This document shows, one piece after another, positions 47,333 through 58,454 of a stretch of DNA of 64,000 nucleotides; position 1 is the stretch's first letter; every line of letters starts with the position of its first letter. The position numbers and the translations under genes are program-made. The stretch covers positions 6,931,845 through 6,995,844 of the forward strand of contig JAAFYY010000001.1 in assembly GCA_014284505.1 (NCBI GenBank). Reading direction: 5' to 3'. A model generated the notes under the pieces. The model had not been told where the DNA came from. It did no database searches and saw only the letters and a program-made list of their open reading frames with translations. This DNA comes from Streptacidiphilus sp. 4-A2 (GTDB taxonomy: Bacteria; Actinomycetota; Actinomycetes; Streptomycetales; Streptomycetaceae).

Positions 47333-49040
47333 ATGCGTTCAGCGGCAGGGGTGATCCGAGAGATGGCCGGTACGAACGCCACCGCCGGAGTCCAGGCGGC
47401 GCGGGCACGGGCCCAGGCAGTGCTGCGGTTGCGCGGTCGGGCGCTGGGGCTCGCGGTGCTGCCCGCGGCCTTGGCCGCGGTGCTGATAGCGGGCGGCCTC
47501 ACCGGCCGCCTCGGTGCCTCGGGCTCGCCCGACGCCCCCGGCTGGGACACGGCGCGCTGGGCGGTCTCCGCGGTGGCGCTGGTGGTGCTGCTGCTCACCG
47601 CCGCCTTCGCCCTGGCCGTGGCCCGCGCGCCGCGGCCGCTGGTCCCGGCGGTGCCGGTGCCGGAGACCGCGGCACCCGAGCTGTACCGGCTGGTCCGCGA
47701 GGTCGCCGAGCGGATGGACGTGCCCGCGCCCGAGCGGATCGCGCTCACCCCGACTGCGACAGCTGGCTGGAGGATCCGCCCAACCGCCGCCGCCCGGCCT
47801 CCGGGGCGGCGGCCGAGCGGGCCGACGCCCCCGGCCGCGGGGCCGGACCGGTCGCGCCCACCCTGGTCATCGGCTCGCCCTTCATCTGGTGGATGCGGGT
47901 CGCCGAGCTGCGCGCCCTGCTGGCCCCGGTGATCGCGGGCACCGCCTGCTCCGCGGACCGGGACATCGCCGCGGCCCGGCGCTTCGTCCGCGGCCTGGAC
48001 GCCGCCCTCGGCCAGGCCGGGGACGGCCGGACCGGCCCGCGCTGGAAGCGCCCGGCGCTGCTGCTGCTCGGCCGGGTCTCGGCGCTGCTGCTGCGGCGCA
48101 GCGCCGGGCAGGTCGCGGAGATGGAGCGGGCGGTCGCCTTCTGGGCCTCCGAGCAGGCCCGGCAGGTCGACTACGGGCTGCGCGTGGCCGCCCAGGAGCA
48201 GGTCGGGCTGGCCTACGCGGGCTGGGACCGGCTGCTGACCCGGGTGGCGCTGCCCGCCTGGGAGATAGGCCGCTGGCCCTCCCGGCTGGACGCGGGTGTG
48301 GTGTCCGCGCTGACCGAGCTGTCCCGCCGGGACCGCCTGGCCGAGGGCTTCGGGAGCCGTCTGAGCGAGCGCCCGGCCTGCGACCTGCTGGAGCAGCCGG
48401 GCGCGGTGGACGAGGCGGTCTCCCGGCTCGCCGCCCGGCTCTTCTGCACCGAGCACGGCCCGGTCGGGCAGAGCCCGGCCGGCCCCGGTCGGGCGGGCTC
48501 CGCCGACAGCCGGTTCGCGGGTGGCGAGCTCGACGGCGGGCACTGGTCCCCGGTGGACTGGGACGAGTACCCGACCGCCGTGGTCGAGCGGATCTGGCGG
48601 GGCCAGGCCGCCGAGCTGGGGCGGCGCGCTCGCCGACACCGGCCCGCCCGGCCGCCGGGCCCGGAGCCGACCGGTCTCGGCGGGGTGCTGGAGCGGCTGC
48701 GCCGGCCCCCGGGGTCGGATCCGGCGGCCCTGGCCGAGCTCGGCGACCGGCTCGCGGCCCGCTGCCCCCGGCCGGTGCTGGCCGCGCGGCCGGCCCGGAC
48801 CGGGACGGACCTGGTCGCCGTCCATCTGACCGCGCTGGTCTGCTGCGCGGCGCTGGACGCCGGTGCGGCCGGCCCGGACTGGACTGGCTGGACGGCCCGG
48901 TGCTGCTGGTGGACGGCGTCCGCCGGGGCGACCTGGCGGCTCCGGTCGCGCTGGCGGTCGAACAGGGGGACCAGACCGCGCTGCGGTCCTGGCTGGAGGG
49001 TGTCGGGGTCCGTCTGGAGAAACCTGTGCGACTGCGCTGA
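47333..49040 (+). CDS. Conserved membrane protein, possibly M48/M56-like
   Basis: About 565 residues. The start is uncertain: ATG 47333 after GGAGG, or ATG 47363 (MAGTNATAGVQAARARAQAV). Two N-terminal membrane segments (ALGLAVLPAALAAVLIAGGLTG and WAVSAVALVVLLLTAAFALAVA), then LYRLVREVAERMDVPAPERI, a disordered stretch, LVIGSPFIWWMRVAELRALLAPVIAGTA and a long helical domain with WASEQARQVDYGLRVAAQEQVGLAYAGWDRLLTRVALPAWEIGRWPSRLDAGVVSALTEL. The topology resembles M48-type membrane proteases, but I see no HExxH, so activity is not supported. The frame changes near 47760-47870 and 48890. Confidence 0.65.
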
Positions 49041-49233
49041 CACGCGCGCTCCCGCCCCTGATGCTGGGCAGCGACGCCACGTACGATGAGAGCACGCGCG
49101 GTAAGCAGTCGGATGCGCAGGGTGATTGCCGATAGAGCTGACCAAGCGTCATATTCCGTTGTACGGTAGCGGGCCACAGTCCGGGTGACGCGGGAGAGGC
49201 GACCGGGCACCGTTCGGGCAGGGGGGAGCGGGC

Positions 49234-50763
49234 ATGGACCACAGCCGTCGCTGGGAGTCGGGTGCACTCGCGCACGGGGTCACCGACCCCTTCGGCCAGG
49301 GCCCGCTGCCCTGGCTGCGCGGCGCCGACCAGTACTTCGACGACACCGGCCTGATGGTGCCCTGGTATGTGGACCTGGGGCTGGCGCAGGGCCAGTGCCG
49401 CCGTCCCGCCGCCCGCTCCAGGAGGTGCGGCAGCCGACCCTGGGCCGCCCCCGGGCCTCCGACGACGTCGGCGGGCAGATCAAGGGCTTCGCCGCCCCGG
49501 CCGCCGACGTCGGCGGCTCGCTGGACCTGCGGGTCAGCGTCCGTCCGGCGCAGGAGTTCACCGTCGACGTCTACCGGATCGGGCACTACGGCGGGGCCGG
49601 GGCCCGGCACGTCTCCGCCAGCCCCCGGCTGTCCGGTCTGGTCCAGCCGGCGCCGCTGGTGGCCGGGCGCACGGTCTCCTGCCACCACTGGTGGATGTCC
49701 TGGCGGCTCCAGCTCCCGGCGCACTGGAGCCCGGGGGCCTATGTCGCGGTGCTGACCACGGCCGACCACCGGCACCGCAGCCATGTGCCCTTCACCGTCC
49801 GGGCCGCCCCGCCGACCGCCGGGCCGCGCGGCGCGCAGGTGGCCGCTGACCTGCTGCTCCTGCTGCCCGACGTCACCTGGCAGGCGTACAACCTCTATCC
49901 GGAGGACGGCCGCACCGGCGCCAGCCTCTACCACGCGTGGAACGAGAAGGGGAGCTGCTGGGCGAGGAGGAGGCGGCCACCACGGTCTCCTTCGACCGCC
50001 CGTACGCCGGGGCCGGGCTGCCGCTGCACATCGGCCACGCCTACGACTTCATCCGCTGGGCCGAGCGCTACGGCTACGACCTGGCCTACGCCAACGCCAG
50101 TGACCTGCATGCCGGGCGGATCGACCCGGACCGCTACCGGGGCTGGTCTTCCCCGGGCACGACGAGTACTGGTCGGTGCCCATGCGGCGCGCGGTCGAGC
50201 AGGCCAGGGACCACGGCACCTCGCTGGTCTTCCTCAGTGCGAACAGCATGTACTGGCGGGTCCAGCTGGCGGACGGGGTGAACGGCGAGCCGGACCGGCT
50301 GCTGCTGTGTGCCAAGCGCCAGGGCGACACCGGGCGCGGCGAGCTGTGGCGGGAGCAGGGCGAGCCGGAGCAGCTGCTGCTGGGCGTGCAGTACGCGGGG
50401 CGGGTCCCGGAGCCCGCGCCGATGGTGGTGCACAACACCGACCACTGGCTGTGGGAGGGCAGCGGGCTGCGCGACGGCGACCGGATCCCGGGCATGGTCG
50501 CGGGGGAGGCGGACCACTACTTCCCCCGGGTGCCGCTGCCCAGGCACAGCGAGCGGACCCTGCTGGCGCACTCGCCCTACCAGGACGCCAGGGGAGCGGC
50601 CGGACACCAGGAGACCTCGCTGTACCGGGCGCCGAGCGGGGCCTATGTCTTCGCCAGCGGAACCTTCTCCTGGTCCCCGGCGCTGGACCGGCCGGGGCAC
50701 ACCGACGAGCGGATCCAGCGGGCGACGGCGAATCTGCTGGACCGCATCTGCAAGGTCCACTGA
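49234..50763 (+). CDS. N,N-dimethylformamidase beta-subunit-like protein
   Basis: About 510 residues. ATG 49234 follows GGGGGGAG. MDHSRRWESGALAHGVTDPFGQGPLPWLRG; IKGFAAPAADVGGSLDLRVSVRPAQEFTVDVYRIGHYGGAGARHV; DLLLLLPDVTWQAYNLYPEDGRTGASLYHAW; RPYAGAGLPLHIGHAYDFIRWAERYGYDLAYANASDLHA; DEYWSVPMRRAVEQARDHGTSLVFLSANSMYWRVQL. The VYRIGHYGG...WQAYN...HDEYW set is characteristic of the large-subunit domain of dimethylformamidase. The genuine enzyme needs a small subunit, which is absent here, so the reaction is unknown. The frame changes near 49410, 49960 and 50150. Confidence 0.75.
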
Positions 50764-50909
50764 GGCCCGGGCGCGACGGGAGGCACTGAGACATGGGCCA
50801 CTGAGACAGCAGAAGCGCTGTGAAAGACTCGTCGGCGACCCCCTGCCCACCTTTCCTCTGCCTTTTGCCTTTTCTGCCCCCACCCCTGCCTTCCATCTAG
50901 GGACACACC

Positions 50910-52007
50910 TTGAGCGGTTTTGTCGAGAAGCCCGTGCCGGTGCAGGTGCCCGGTCTCATCCACCTCCACACCGGTAAGGTCCGCGACCTGTATCGGGACG
51001 AGGAGGGACGGCTGGTGATGGTCGCCAGCGACCGGACCTCAGCCTTTGACTGGGTGCTGCCGACCGAGATCCCCGACAAGGGGCGCATCCTCACGCAGCT
51101 GTCGCTGTGGTGGTTCGACCGGCTCACCGACCTGGTGCCCAACCATGTGCTGTCCACCGAGGTGCCCGTGGGCGCGCCCGCCGACTGGGCCGGGCGCACG
51201 CTGGTCTGCCGCAGTCTGGACATGCTGCCGGTGGAGTGTGTGGCCCGTGGCTATCTGGCCGGCTCCGGGCTTGAGGAGTACCACCGGTCCCGGACGGTCT
51301 GCGGCATCGCGCTGCCCCCGGGCCTGGAGGACGGCTCCGAGCTGCCCGCGCCGATCTTCACCCCGGCGCTCAAGGCCGAGGTGGGCGAGCACGACGAGAA
51401 CGTGCCCTACGAGGAGGTCGCCCGCCGCCTCGGAGCCGAGACGGCGACCCTGCTGCGGCAGACCACCGTCTCGGTCTACGGCCGGGCCCAGGAGATCGCC
51501 CGGGACCGGGGGATCATCCTGGCCGACACCAAGTTCGAGTTCGGTTACGAGCCGGACGGCGAGGGCGGGCGGCGGCTGGTGCTCGCGGACGAGGTGCTCA
51601 CCCCCGACTCCTCCCGGTTCTGGCCGGCCGACGAGTGGCAGCCGGGCCGGGCCCAGGTCTCCTACGACAAGCAGTTCATCCGGGACTATCTGAGCTCCCC
51701 GGCCTCCGGCTGGGACCGCCGCTCGGAGGAGGTGCCGCCGCCGGCGCTGCCGGAGGAGATCGTGGAGCGCAGCCGGGCCAAGTATGTCGAGGCCTATGAG
51801 CGGCTCACCGGGCTGAGGCTGGAGCTGACCCCCGCCGGGGCGGGAGCCTGCTCCCGCCCACGGCCTGCCGGGGCTCTGCCGGTTCAGGCCCTGCTGGTTC
51901 AAGCCCGACCGGGAATGACGAAGGGCGCACTCTTTCGAGTGCGCCCTTCGGTACTTCTGGAGCGGATGACGGGATTCGAACCCGCGACCCTCACCTTGGC
52001 AAGGTGA
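50910..52007 (+). CDS. purC: SAICAR synthetase, with false C-terminal readthrough
   Basis: TTG 50910 after AGGGA. VPVQVPGLIHLHTGKVRDLYRDEEGRLVMVASDRTSAFDWVLPTEIPDKGRILTQLSLWWF; VECVARGYLAGSGLEEY; IFTPALKAEVGEHDENVPYEEV; IILADTKFEFGYEP; LADEVLTPDSSRFWPADEW; QVSYDKQFIRDYLSS. This is full PurC: CAIR + Asp + ATP to SAICAR. The expected ~300-residue protein ends around LTGLRLE (about 51825). The frame as read then runs 60 more codons through two hairpins and the antisense tRNA-Gly, so a base change near 51800 has probably hidden the true stop: TGA occurs at 51814 and 51826 in the +1 frame. Confidence 0.93.
   Translation: MSGFVEKPVPVQVPGLIHLHTGKVRDLYRDEEGRLVMVASDRTSAFDWVLPTEIPDKGRILTQLSLWWFDRLTDLVPNHVLSTEVPVGAPADWAGRTLVCRSLDMLPVECVARGYLAGSGLEEYHRSRTVCGIALPPGLEDGSELPAPIFTPALKAEVGEHDENVPYEEVARRLGAETATLLRQTTVSVYGRAQEIARDRGIILADTKFEFGYEPDGEGGRRLVLADEVLTPDSSRFWPADEWQPGRAQVSYDKQFIRDYLSSPASGWDRRSEEVPPPALPEEIVERSRAKYVEAYERLTGLRLELTPAGAGACSRPRPAGALPVQALLVQARPGMTKGALFRVRPSVLLERMTGFEPATLTLAR
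51838..51859 (+). terminator. Probable purC terminator hairpin
   Basis: GGGCGGGAG / CTCCCGCCC (9 bp, perfect), loop CCTG, just after the expected purC end. Confidence 0.7.
51919..51950. terminator. Hairpin between purC and tRNA genes
   Basis: CGAAGGGCGCACTC / GAGTGCGCCCTTCG (14 bp, perfect), loop TTTC, 11 bp beyond the 3' end of tRNA-Gly(GCC). Probable bidirectional terminator for the tRNA unit and purC. Confidence 0.85.
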
Positions 52008-52032
52008 TGCTCTACCACTGAGCCACATCCGC
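51961..52032 (-). tRNA. tRNA-Gly (anticodon GCC)
   Basis: Minus-strand cloverleaf: acceptor GCGGATG/CATCCGC, D-loop AGTGGTA with G18-G19, anticodon stem TCACC/GGTGA with loop TTGCCAA (GCC), and canonical T arm GCGGG-TTCGAAT-CCCGT, discriminator T. CCA is not encoded. A normal proteinogenic Gly tRNA reading GGC/GGU. Confidence 0.96.
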
Positions 52033-52145
52033 GTGGCGTTCGCCTTCGATTCCCTCGGGCCTTCCGGCCTCCGGTCCTTTCCGGCGAGCTCTACTCTACC
52101 TGATCCTCGGAGCGGCTTTCGCCATCCCCTCGGTCTGTCGAGTGG

Positions 52146-52217
52146 AGCAGGTGACAGGGATTGCACACTGTGCCTCTCCCCTGGAAGGGGAGCGCTCTAC
52201 TACTGAGCTACACCTGC
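52146..52217 (-). tRNA. tRNA-Gly (anticodon UCC) with aberrant D- and T-loops
   Basis: Minus strand: acceptor GCAGGTG/CACCTGC, D stem GCTC/GAGC, D-loop AGTAGTA (A18 instead of G18), anticodon stem CTCCC/GGGAG with loop CTTCCAG (UCC), discriminator T. The T arm reads ACAGTG-TGCAAT-CCCTGT: no TTCGA, TGC in place of T-Psi-C, and one T.C mismatch in the stem. The 73-nt body is otherwise well formed. Loss of G18 and Psi55 together removes a tertiary contact needed for the normal elbow. See findings for the cell-wall tRNA hypothesis. A missing base in the T-loop from sequence error is possible. Confidence 0.8.
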
Positions 52218-52277
52218 GAGTTCACCCCGTTGACCTGGCCTTTCGGCTTCCGTCTCCGGCGTGTTCCGCTGAAGAGA

Positions 52278-52283
52278 ACACTA
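52278..52283 (-). promoter_or_regulatory. Candidate -10 for the tRNA-Gly pair
   Basis: On the minus strand TAGTGT, about 60 bp before the UCC tRNA, is a plausible -10. A TTGGCG about 20 bp further upstream is a weak -35. The two tRNAs (113 bp apart) would be one transcript. Confidence 0.4.
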
Positions 52284-52445
52284 GCCCATCCTGCGGGTGG
52301 TGATCGCCAAGGCGGGGCGTTATGTCCGGTTCGGGGTGAAAGTCTGTTTCTCGGGGGTGGGTGCCCTGTTCGGGCCGGCGGCATTCGTCGTGCGGCCGAC
52401 CGGCCTGGCCCGGGTGGTGAACCCGGGCGGGCTGCCCCACCACCG

Positions 52446-52763
52446 TCAGCTGGCTTCGGCGAAGGCCTCGTAGACGTGCTTGGGCAGGCGACCCCGCGCC
52501 GGCAGCTCGATGCCGCGCGACTGGGCCCAGGCGCGGACCGTCTTCGGGTCCGGGGCGATCTCGGTGTGCCGGACCGCCTTGCCGCCGCGTCCCTGCTTGC
52601 GTCCCGCCGCCACATAAGGGGCAAGCGCGTTGCGCAGTTTTTCGGCGTTCTGGGAGGAGAGGTCGATCTCGTAGGACTTCCCGTCAACCGCGAACTGCAC
52701 GGTTTCCTCGGCCGCCCCGCCATCGATGTCGTCGGAGAGAGTGACCACTACGCGCTGAGCCAT
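52446..52763 (-). CDS. lsr2: Lsr2-family nucleoid protein
   Basis: 105 residues, intact. ATG 52763. MAQRVVVTLSDDIDGGAAEETVQFAVDGKSYEIDLSSQNAEKLRNALAPYVAAGRK is the dimerisation/oligomerisation domain; the C-terminal DNA-binding domain has PDPKTVRAWAQSRGIELPARGRLPKHVYEAFAEA with the RGR minor-groove motif. A xenogeneic silencer binding AT-rich DNA. It is divergent from purS; in S. coelicolor a second lsr2-like gene lies at the same place, as I remember, so this is likely the paralogue rather than the main lsr2. Confidence 0.95.
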   Translation of the reverse strand: MAQRVVVTLSDDIDGGAAEETVQFAVDGKSYEIDLSSQNAEKLRNALAPYVAAGRKQGRGGKAVRHTEIAPDPKTVRAWAQSRGIELPARGRLPKHVYEAFAEAS

Positions 52764-53256
52764 GATGCCAATCCTCTCGGGATTGCCCGTCGTTGGAGCG
52801 AAGAGCAAGCCCGCAGGTCGGAGGTGTGTTCTGGAGCCCGCAACAGCACGGACGCCACTGCCGTCCGGTTGCTGTGCGACACTGCGACCGGTGCCACCAT
52901 TCTGCCTCTAAAGTCGCAGAAAATCGATGAGGCAGTTTTTTCCACCGATATTCCGTGTCGGTTCGATACCTCGCCGATACAGCTTCGAAACCTATGGACA
53001 GTGGTGCTCGGCGACTGGTAATGCGATCTTCGGCCGGATGTGCCCGGCTGTGGAAGCCTTCGGCTGAATGCGGCGAATGAGGTAATTTTCGGGCGTAGCG
53101 GCGCCCATTCCGGCTGCTGGAAGTGCCTGGCTCATTTGTGTGATCGTCCACACGGACGGGCGTTCTACGCGCGTCGCGTCGGAGGAGAATCCAAACCCGC
53201 TGCTCGCCCCCGGTACGCTGGAGATCCCCCCGCACCAGACACCACCGGGAGTACCC
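52764..53256. other. AT-richer divergent region lsr2 / purS
   Basis: About 490 bp. The segment 52900-53110 is distinctly AT-richer than the window. CTGCCTC (52902-52908) and GAGGCAG (52929-52935) form a hairpin followed by TTTTTT (52936-52941), one of the few U-tract terminator-like structures here. No coding frame has convincing bias. It may be a target for Lsr2 autoregulation and carries the purS promoter. Confidence 0.55.
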
Positions 53257-53505
53257 GTGGCACGCGTCGTTGTCGACGTCATGCTCAAGCCGGAGATCCT
53301 CGACCCCCAGGGCCAGGCGGTGCAGCGAGCACTGCCGCGCCTGGGCTTCACCGGGATCGCCGACGTCCGCCAGGGCAAGCGTTTCGAACTGGAACTCGAA
53401 GGGCCGGTCGACGAGGCCGCCCTCGCCCGTATCCGCGAGGCCGCCGAGACCTTCCTCGCCAACACCGTGATCGAGGACTTCACCGTGAGGGTGGAGCAGC
53501 CGTGA
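53257..53505 (+). CDS. purS: FGAM synthase subunit PurS
   Basis: 82 residues, intact. GTG 53257 follows GGGAG. VARVVVDVMLKPEILDPQGQAVQRALPRLGFTGIADVRQGKRFELELEG; AETFLANTVIEDFTVRVEQP. The small structural subunit that bridges PurQ and PurL in FGAM synthase. Overlaps purQ by GTGA. Confidence 0.97.
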   Translation: MARVVVDVMLKPEILDPQGQAVQRALPRLGFTGIADVRQGKRFELELEGPVDEAALARIREAAETFLANTVIEDFTVRVEQP

Positions 53506-54178
53506 GCGCCCGCATCGGCGTCGTCACCTTCCCCGGCTCCCTCGACGACCGCGACGCCCAGCGCGCGGTCCGGCTGGCCGGCGCGGAGCCGGTGGCGCTG
53601 TGGCACCGCGACCAGGACCTGCACCAGGTCGACGCGGTGGTGCTGCCCGGTGGCTTCTCCTACGGCGACTACCTGCGCTGCGGCGCCATCTCCCGGTTCT
53701 CGCCGGTGATGGACAGCGTCATCGAGCAGGCCAGGGCCGGGATGCCGGTGCTCGGCATCTGCAACGGCTTCCAGGTGCTGTGCGAGTCGCACCTGCTGCC
53801 GGGCGCGCTGACCCGCAACGACAGCCTGCACTTCGTCTGCCGCGACCAGCGGCTGCGGATCGAGAACACCGGCACCGCCTGGACCAGCGCCTACGTTCCC
53901 AACGCGGAGATCACCGTGCCGCTGAAGAACGGCGAGGGCCGCTTCGTCGCCGACGAGCACACCCTGGACCAGCTGGAGGCCGAGGGCCGGGTGGTCGCCC
54001 GCTACCTCGACGTCAACCCCAACGGCTCGTACCGCGACATCGCCGGCATCAGCAACGCGGCGGGCAACGTCGTCGGCCTGATGCCGCACCCCGAGCACGC
54101 GATCGAGCCGCTGACCGGGCCCGGTACCGAGGGCCTGGGATTCTTCGCCTCGATCCTGAAGCAGCTGGTGAGCGCCTG

Positions 54179-54179
<1 letters not shown>
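53502..54179 (+). CDS. purQ: FGAM synthase glutaminase subunit PurQ
   Basis: 225 residues, intact. GTG 53502. ARIGVVTFPGSLDDRDAQRAV; VVLPGGFSYGDYLRCGAI; VLGICNGFQVLCESHLLPGAL, the class I amidotransferase nucleophile in GICNGFQ; VGLMPHPEHAIEP (His and Glu of the triad). It releases ammonia from glutamine for PurL. Overlaps purL by TGATG. Confidence 0.98.
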
Positions 54180-56434
<2,255 letters not shown>

Positions 56435-56452
56435 GCCCGGGCCGCGGCTGAT

Positions 56453-56495
56453 CCGGCTCCGCCCCGCGACCTGACCGGTCGCGGGGCGGAGCCGG
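56453..56495 (+). terminator. purSQL terminator
   Basis: Arms CCGGCTCCGCCCCGCGACC / GGTCGCGGGGCGGAGCCGG (19 bp, perfect), loop TGACC, 19 bp after the purL stop. Confidence 0.9.
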
Positions 56496-56519
56496 AAGCC
56501 GTTGCGATACCTTCGCGGC

Positions 56520-57394
56520 GTGACCGACGACGCCGCGCTCGCACTCTTCCAGCAGCACCGGTCGCTGCTCTTCGGTATCGCCTACCGGATGCTGAGCAGC
56601 GTGGCCGACGCCGAGGACATCCTCCAGGACGCCTGGCTGAGCTGGAGCCGGGTGGACTCCGCCGCGGTCGCCGATCCCCGGGCCTACCTGGCCCGCACCG
56701 TCACCAACCTGTCGCTGAACCGGCTGGGCTCGGCCGCGGTGCGGCGGGAGGCCTATGTCGGGCCCTGGCTGCCCGAGCCGCTGGTGACCGCCCCGGACGC
56801 GGTGGGCGGCCTGGAGCAGGCCGAGGAGGTCTCGCTGGCGGTGCTGGTGGTGCTGGAGTCACTGTCCTCGCTGGAGCGGCGGTCTTTGTGCTCAAGGAGG
56901 CGTTCGGCTTCCGCTACGCCGAGATCGCCGGGATGGTGGACCGCAGCGAGGCCTCGGTCCGGCAGGTCGGCCACCGGGCCCGCACCGCGGTCCGGGCCGG
57001 GCGGCCCCGCTACCAGGCCCCGGTGGACGTCCGCCGCCGGGCCACCGACGAGTTCCTCTCGGCCTGCGTGGGCGGTGACCTGAACCGGATGATGGAGCTG
57101 CTGGCGCCCGAGGTCACCCTGTGGAGCGACGGCGGCGGCAAGATCCGCGCGGCGCTGCGGCCGATCACCGGCTCGGACAAGGTCGCCCGCTGGATCCTCG
57201 GCATCCTCACCAACCGGCCGATCCCCGACATGGGCCTGCACCTGGTGGACGTCAACGGTCTCCCGGGGGTGCTGATCACCTCGGCCGGGGCGCCCGACAG
57301 CGTCTTCTGCATGGAGCTCGACGAGCAGGGCGCCATCGACGGCATCCGCGCCGTCCGCAACCCCGACAAGCTCACCCGGGTGACCGTGCCCTGA
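56520..57394 (+). CDS. ECF41-type sigma factor with SnoaL-like C-domain
   Basis: About 290 residues. GTG 56520 lies 6 nt after TACCTT; possibly leaderless. Region 2: FQQHRSLLFGIAYRMLSSVADAEDILQDAWLSWSRVD; then RAYLARTVTNLSLNRLGSAAVRREAYVGPWLPEPL (ECF41 WLPEP motif); region 4: LERAVFVLKEAFGFRYAEIAGMVDRSEASVRQVGHRAR. C-terminal domain: DLNRMMELLAPEVTLWSDGGGKIRAALRPITGSDKVARWILG and VRNPDKLTRVTVP, the DGGGK and NPDKL motifs diagnostic of ECF41. The frame changes near 56880. ECF41 has no anti-sigma; the SnoaL-like tail controls activity. The usual COE (oxidoreductase/carboxymuconolactone) partner is not adjacent. Confidence 0.9.
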
Positions 57395-57475
57395 GCCCGC
57401 CCCGCTCCGTCCCGCCCTGCTCCGCCCCGCTCCCGGGCCGGGCAGGCGGATTTTCGGGGGGCTAGGCTCACCGCT

Positions 57476-58399
57476 ATGCCGTCAGCCGAGCGCCGAGTGC
57501 GCGTCCGCAGCCACGACCCCGCCAGGACCCGGGCCGCGCTGGCCGGGCAGGCGGGGGCGCTGGGCACGCTGGTGCGGGCCCTGTGCGCCCGGGCCGACGC
57601 CGGGAGCCTGCTGGGCGCGACGCGGATCGGCGGCCGCACCGTCCGGGAGCTGGTCGTCCACCTCGGCGCGGTCTTCGACGCGGTCACCGACAACCTCGGC
57701 CTGCCGGCCGGTGACGGCGCCCCGCTCAGCCCCACCGACTGGGTCAGCGCCACCCGCACCGCCGCCCCGGCGTCCGCTCCGGCGTCCGCCCGGCCACCGC
57801 CCCGGCCCGGCCCGGACCCGGCGCCGACCCGGCCGCGGTCGCCGCCTGGCTGGACGCCGCCACCGGGCGGGTACTGGGGCTGCTGGCCGAGGAGCACGCC
57901 CCGCAGCTGCGGCTGCCGACCGGCCACGGGCCGATGCTGCTGGGCGACTTCCTGGTGACCCGGCTGCTGGAGACCGTGCTGCACGCCGACGACCTGGCCA
58001 CGGCGCTCGCCGCGGTCCGTCCGGAGCTCTGCCCGGCGGCGGAGGCCTTCCCGCACGACCGGCAGGCCCTGGCCTCGGCCACCCGGCTGCTCGCCGACGC
58101 GCTCGCGGTGCAGGCCCCGGGCGGGGCCGTGGAGCTGCGGGTTCCGCCGTTCGCGGTGGTCCAGTGCGTGGCCGGGCCCCGGCACACCCGGGGCACGCCG
58201 CCGAATGTGGTGGAGACCGCCCCGCTGCCCTGGATCCGGCTGGCCACCGGGGATCAGCTGGGCCGAGGCCCTCGGCGAGGGCGGGAACGTGGCGCAACTC
58301 ACGGCCGGCGGTGAGCGCAGCGACCTTTCCCGGCTACTCCCGGTGATGGGCGGGGGCTGTTCGGACGCGTTCTACGCGTGTCCACAACCCGGGTGGTGA
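57476..58399 (+). CDS. Maleylpyruvate isomerase-like / sterol carrier family protein
   Basis: About 300 residues. ATG 57476 is 7 nt after TAGGCT, probably leaderless. The DinB-like mycothiol-dependent N-terminal domain has GTLVRALCARADAGSLLGATRIGGRTVRELVVHLGAVFDAVTDNL; later LRLPTGHGPMLLGDFLVTRLLETVLHADDLATAL (metal His) and a C-terminal SCP2-like part PPFAVVQCVAGPRHTRGTPPNVVETAPLPWIRLATG. Breaks near 57830 and 58265; the last codons (VMG onwards) may also be read in a wrong frame. Function unknown; lies before purF as I remember from Streptomyces. Confidence 0.78.
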
Positions 58400-58454
58400 C
58401 CTGCGGTTGTCCCCCGTTCGGCTGGTAGCGCCGGACTGCCCTAGACTCGGTACC

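Noticed and set aside
47333..49040. Annotation as an active M48 metalloprotease
   Set aside because: Topology is suggestive, but no HExxH motif is visible in any frame of the region.
52902..52941. U-tract hairpin as a possible small RNA terminator
   Set aside because: No convincing promoter or conserved RNA upstream in the gap; kept only as a hairpin in the intergenic entry.
58378..58388. GTGTCCACAAC resembling a DnaA box
   Set aside because: Single near-match with one mismatch to TTGTCCACA and no cluster around it; not evidence for an origin.
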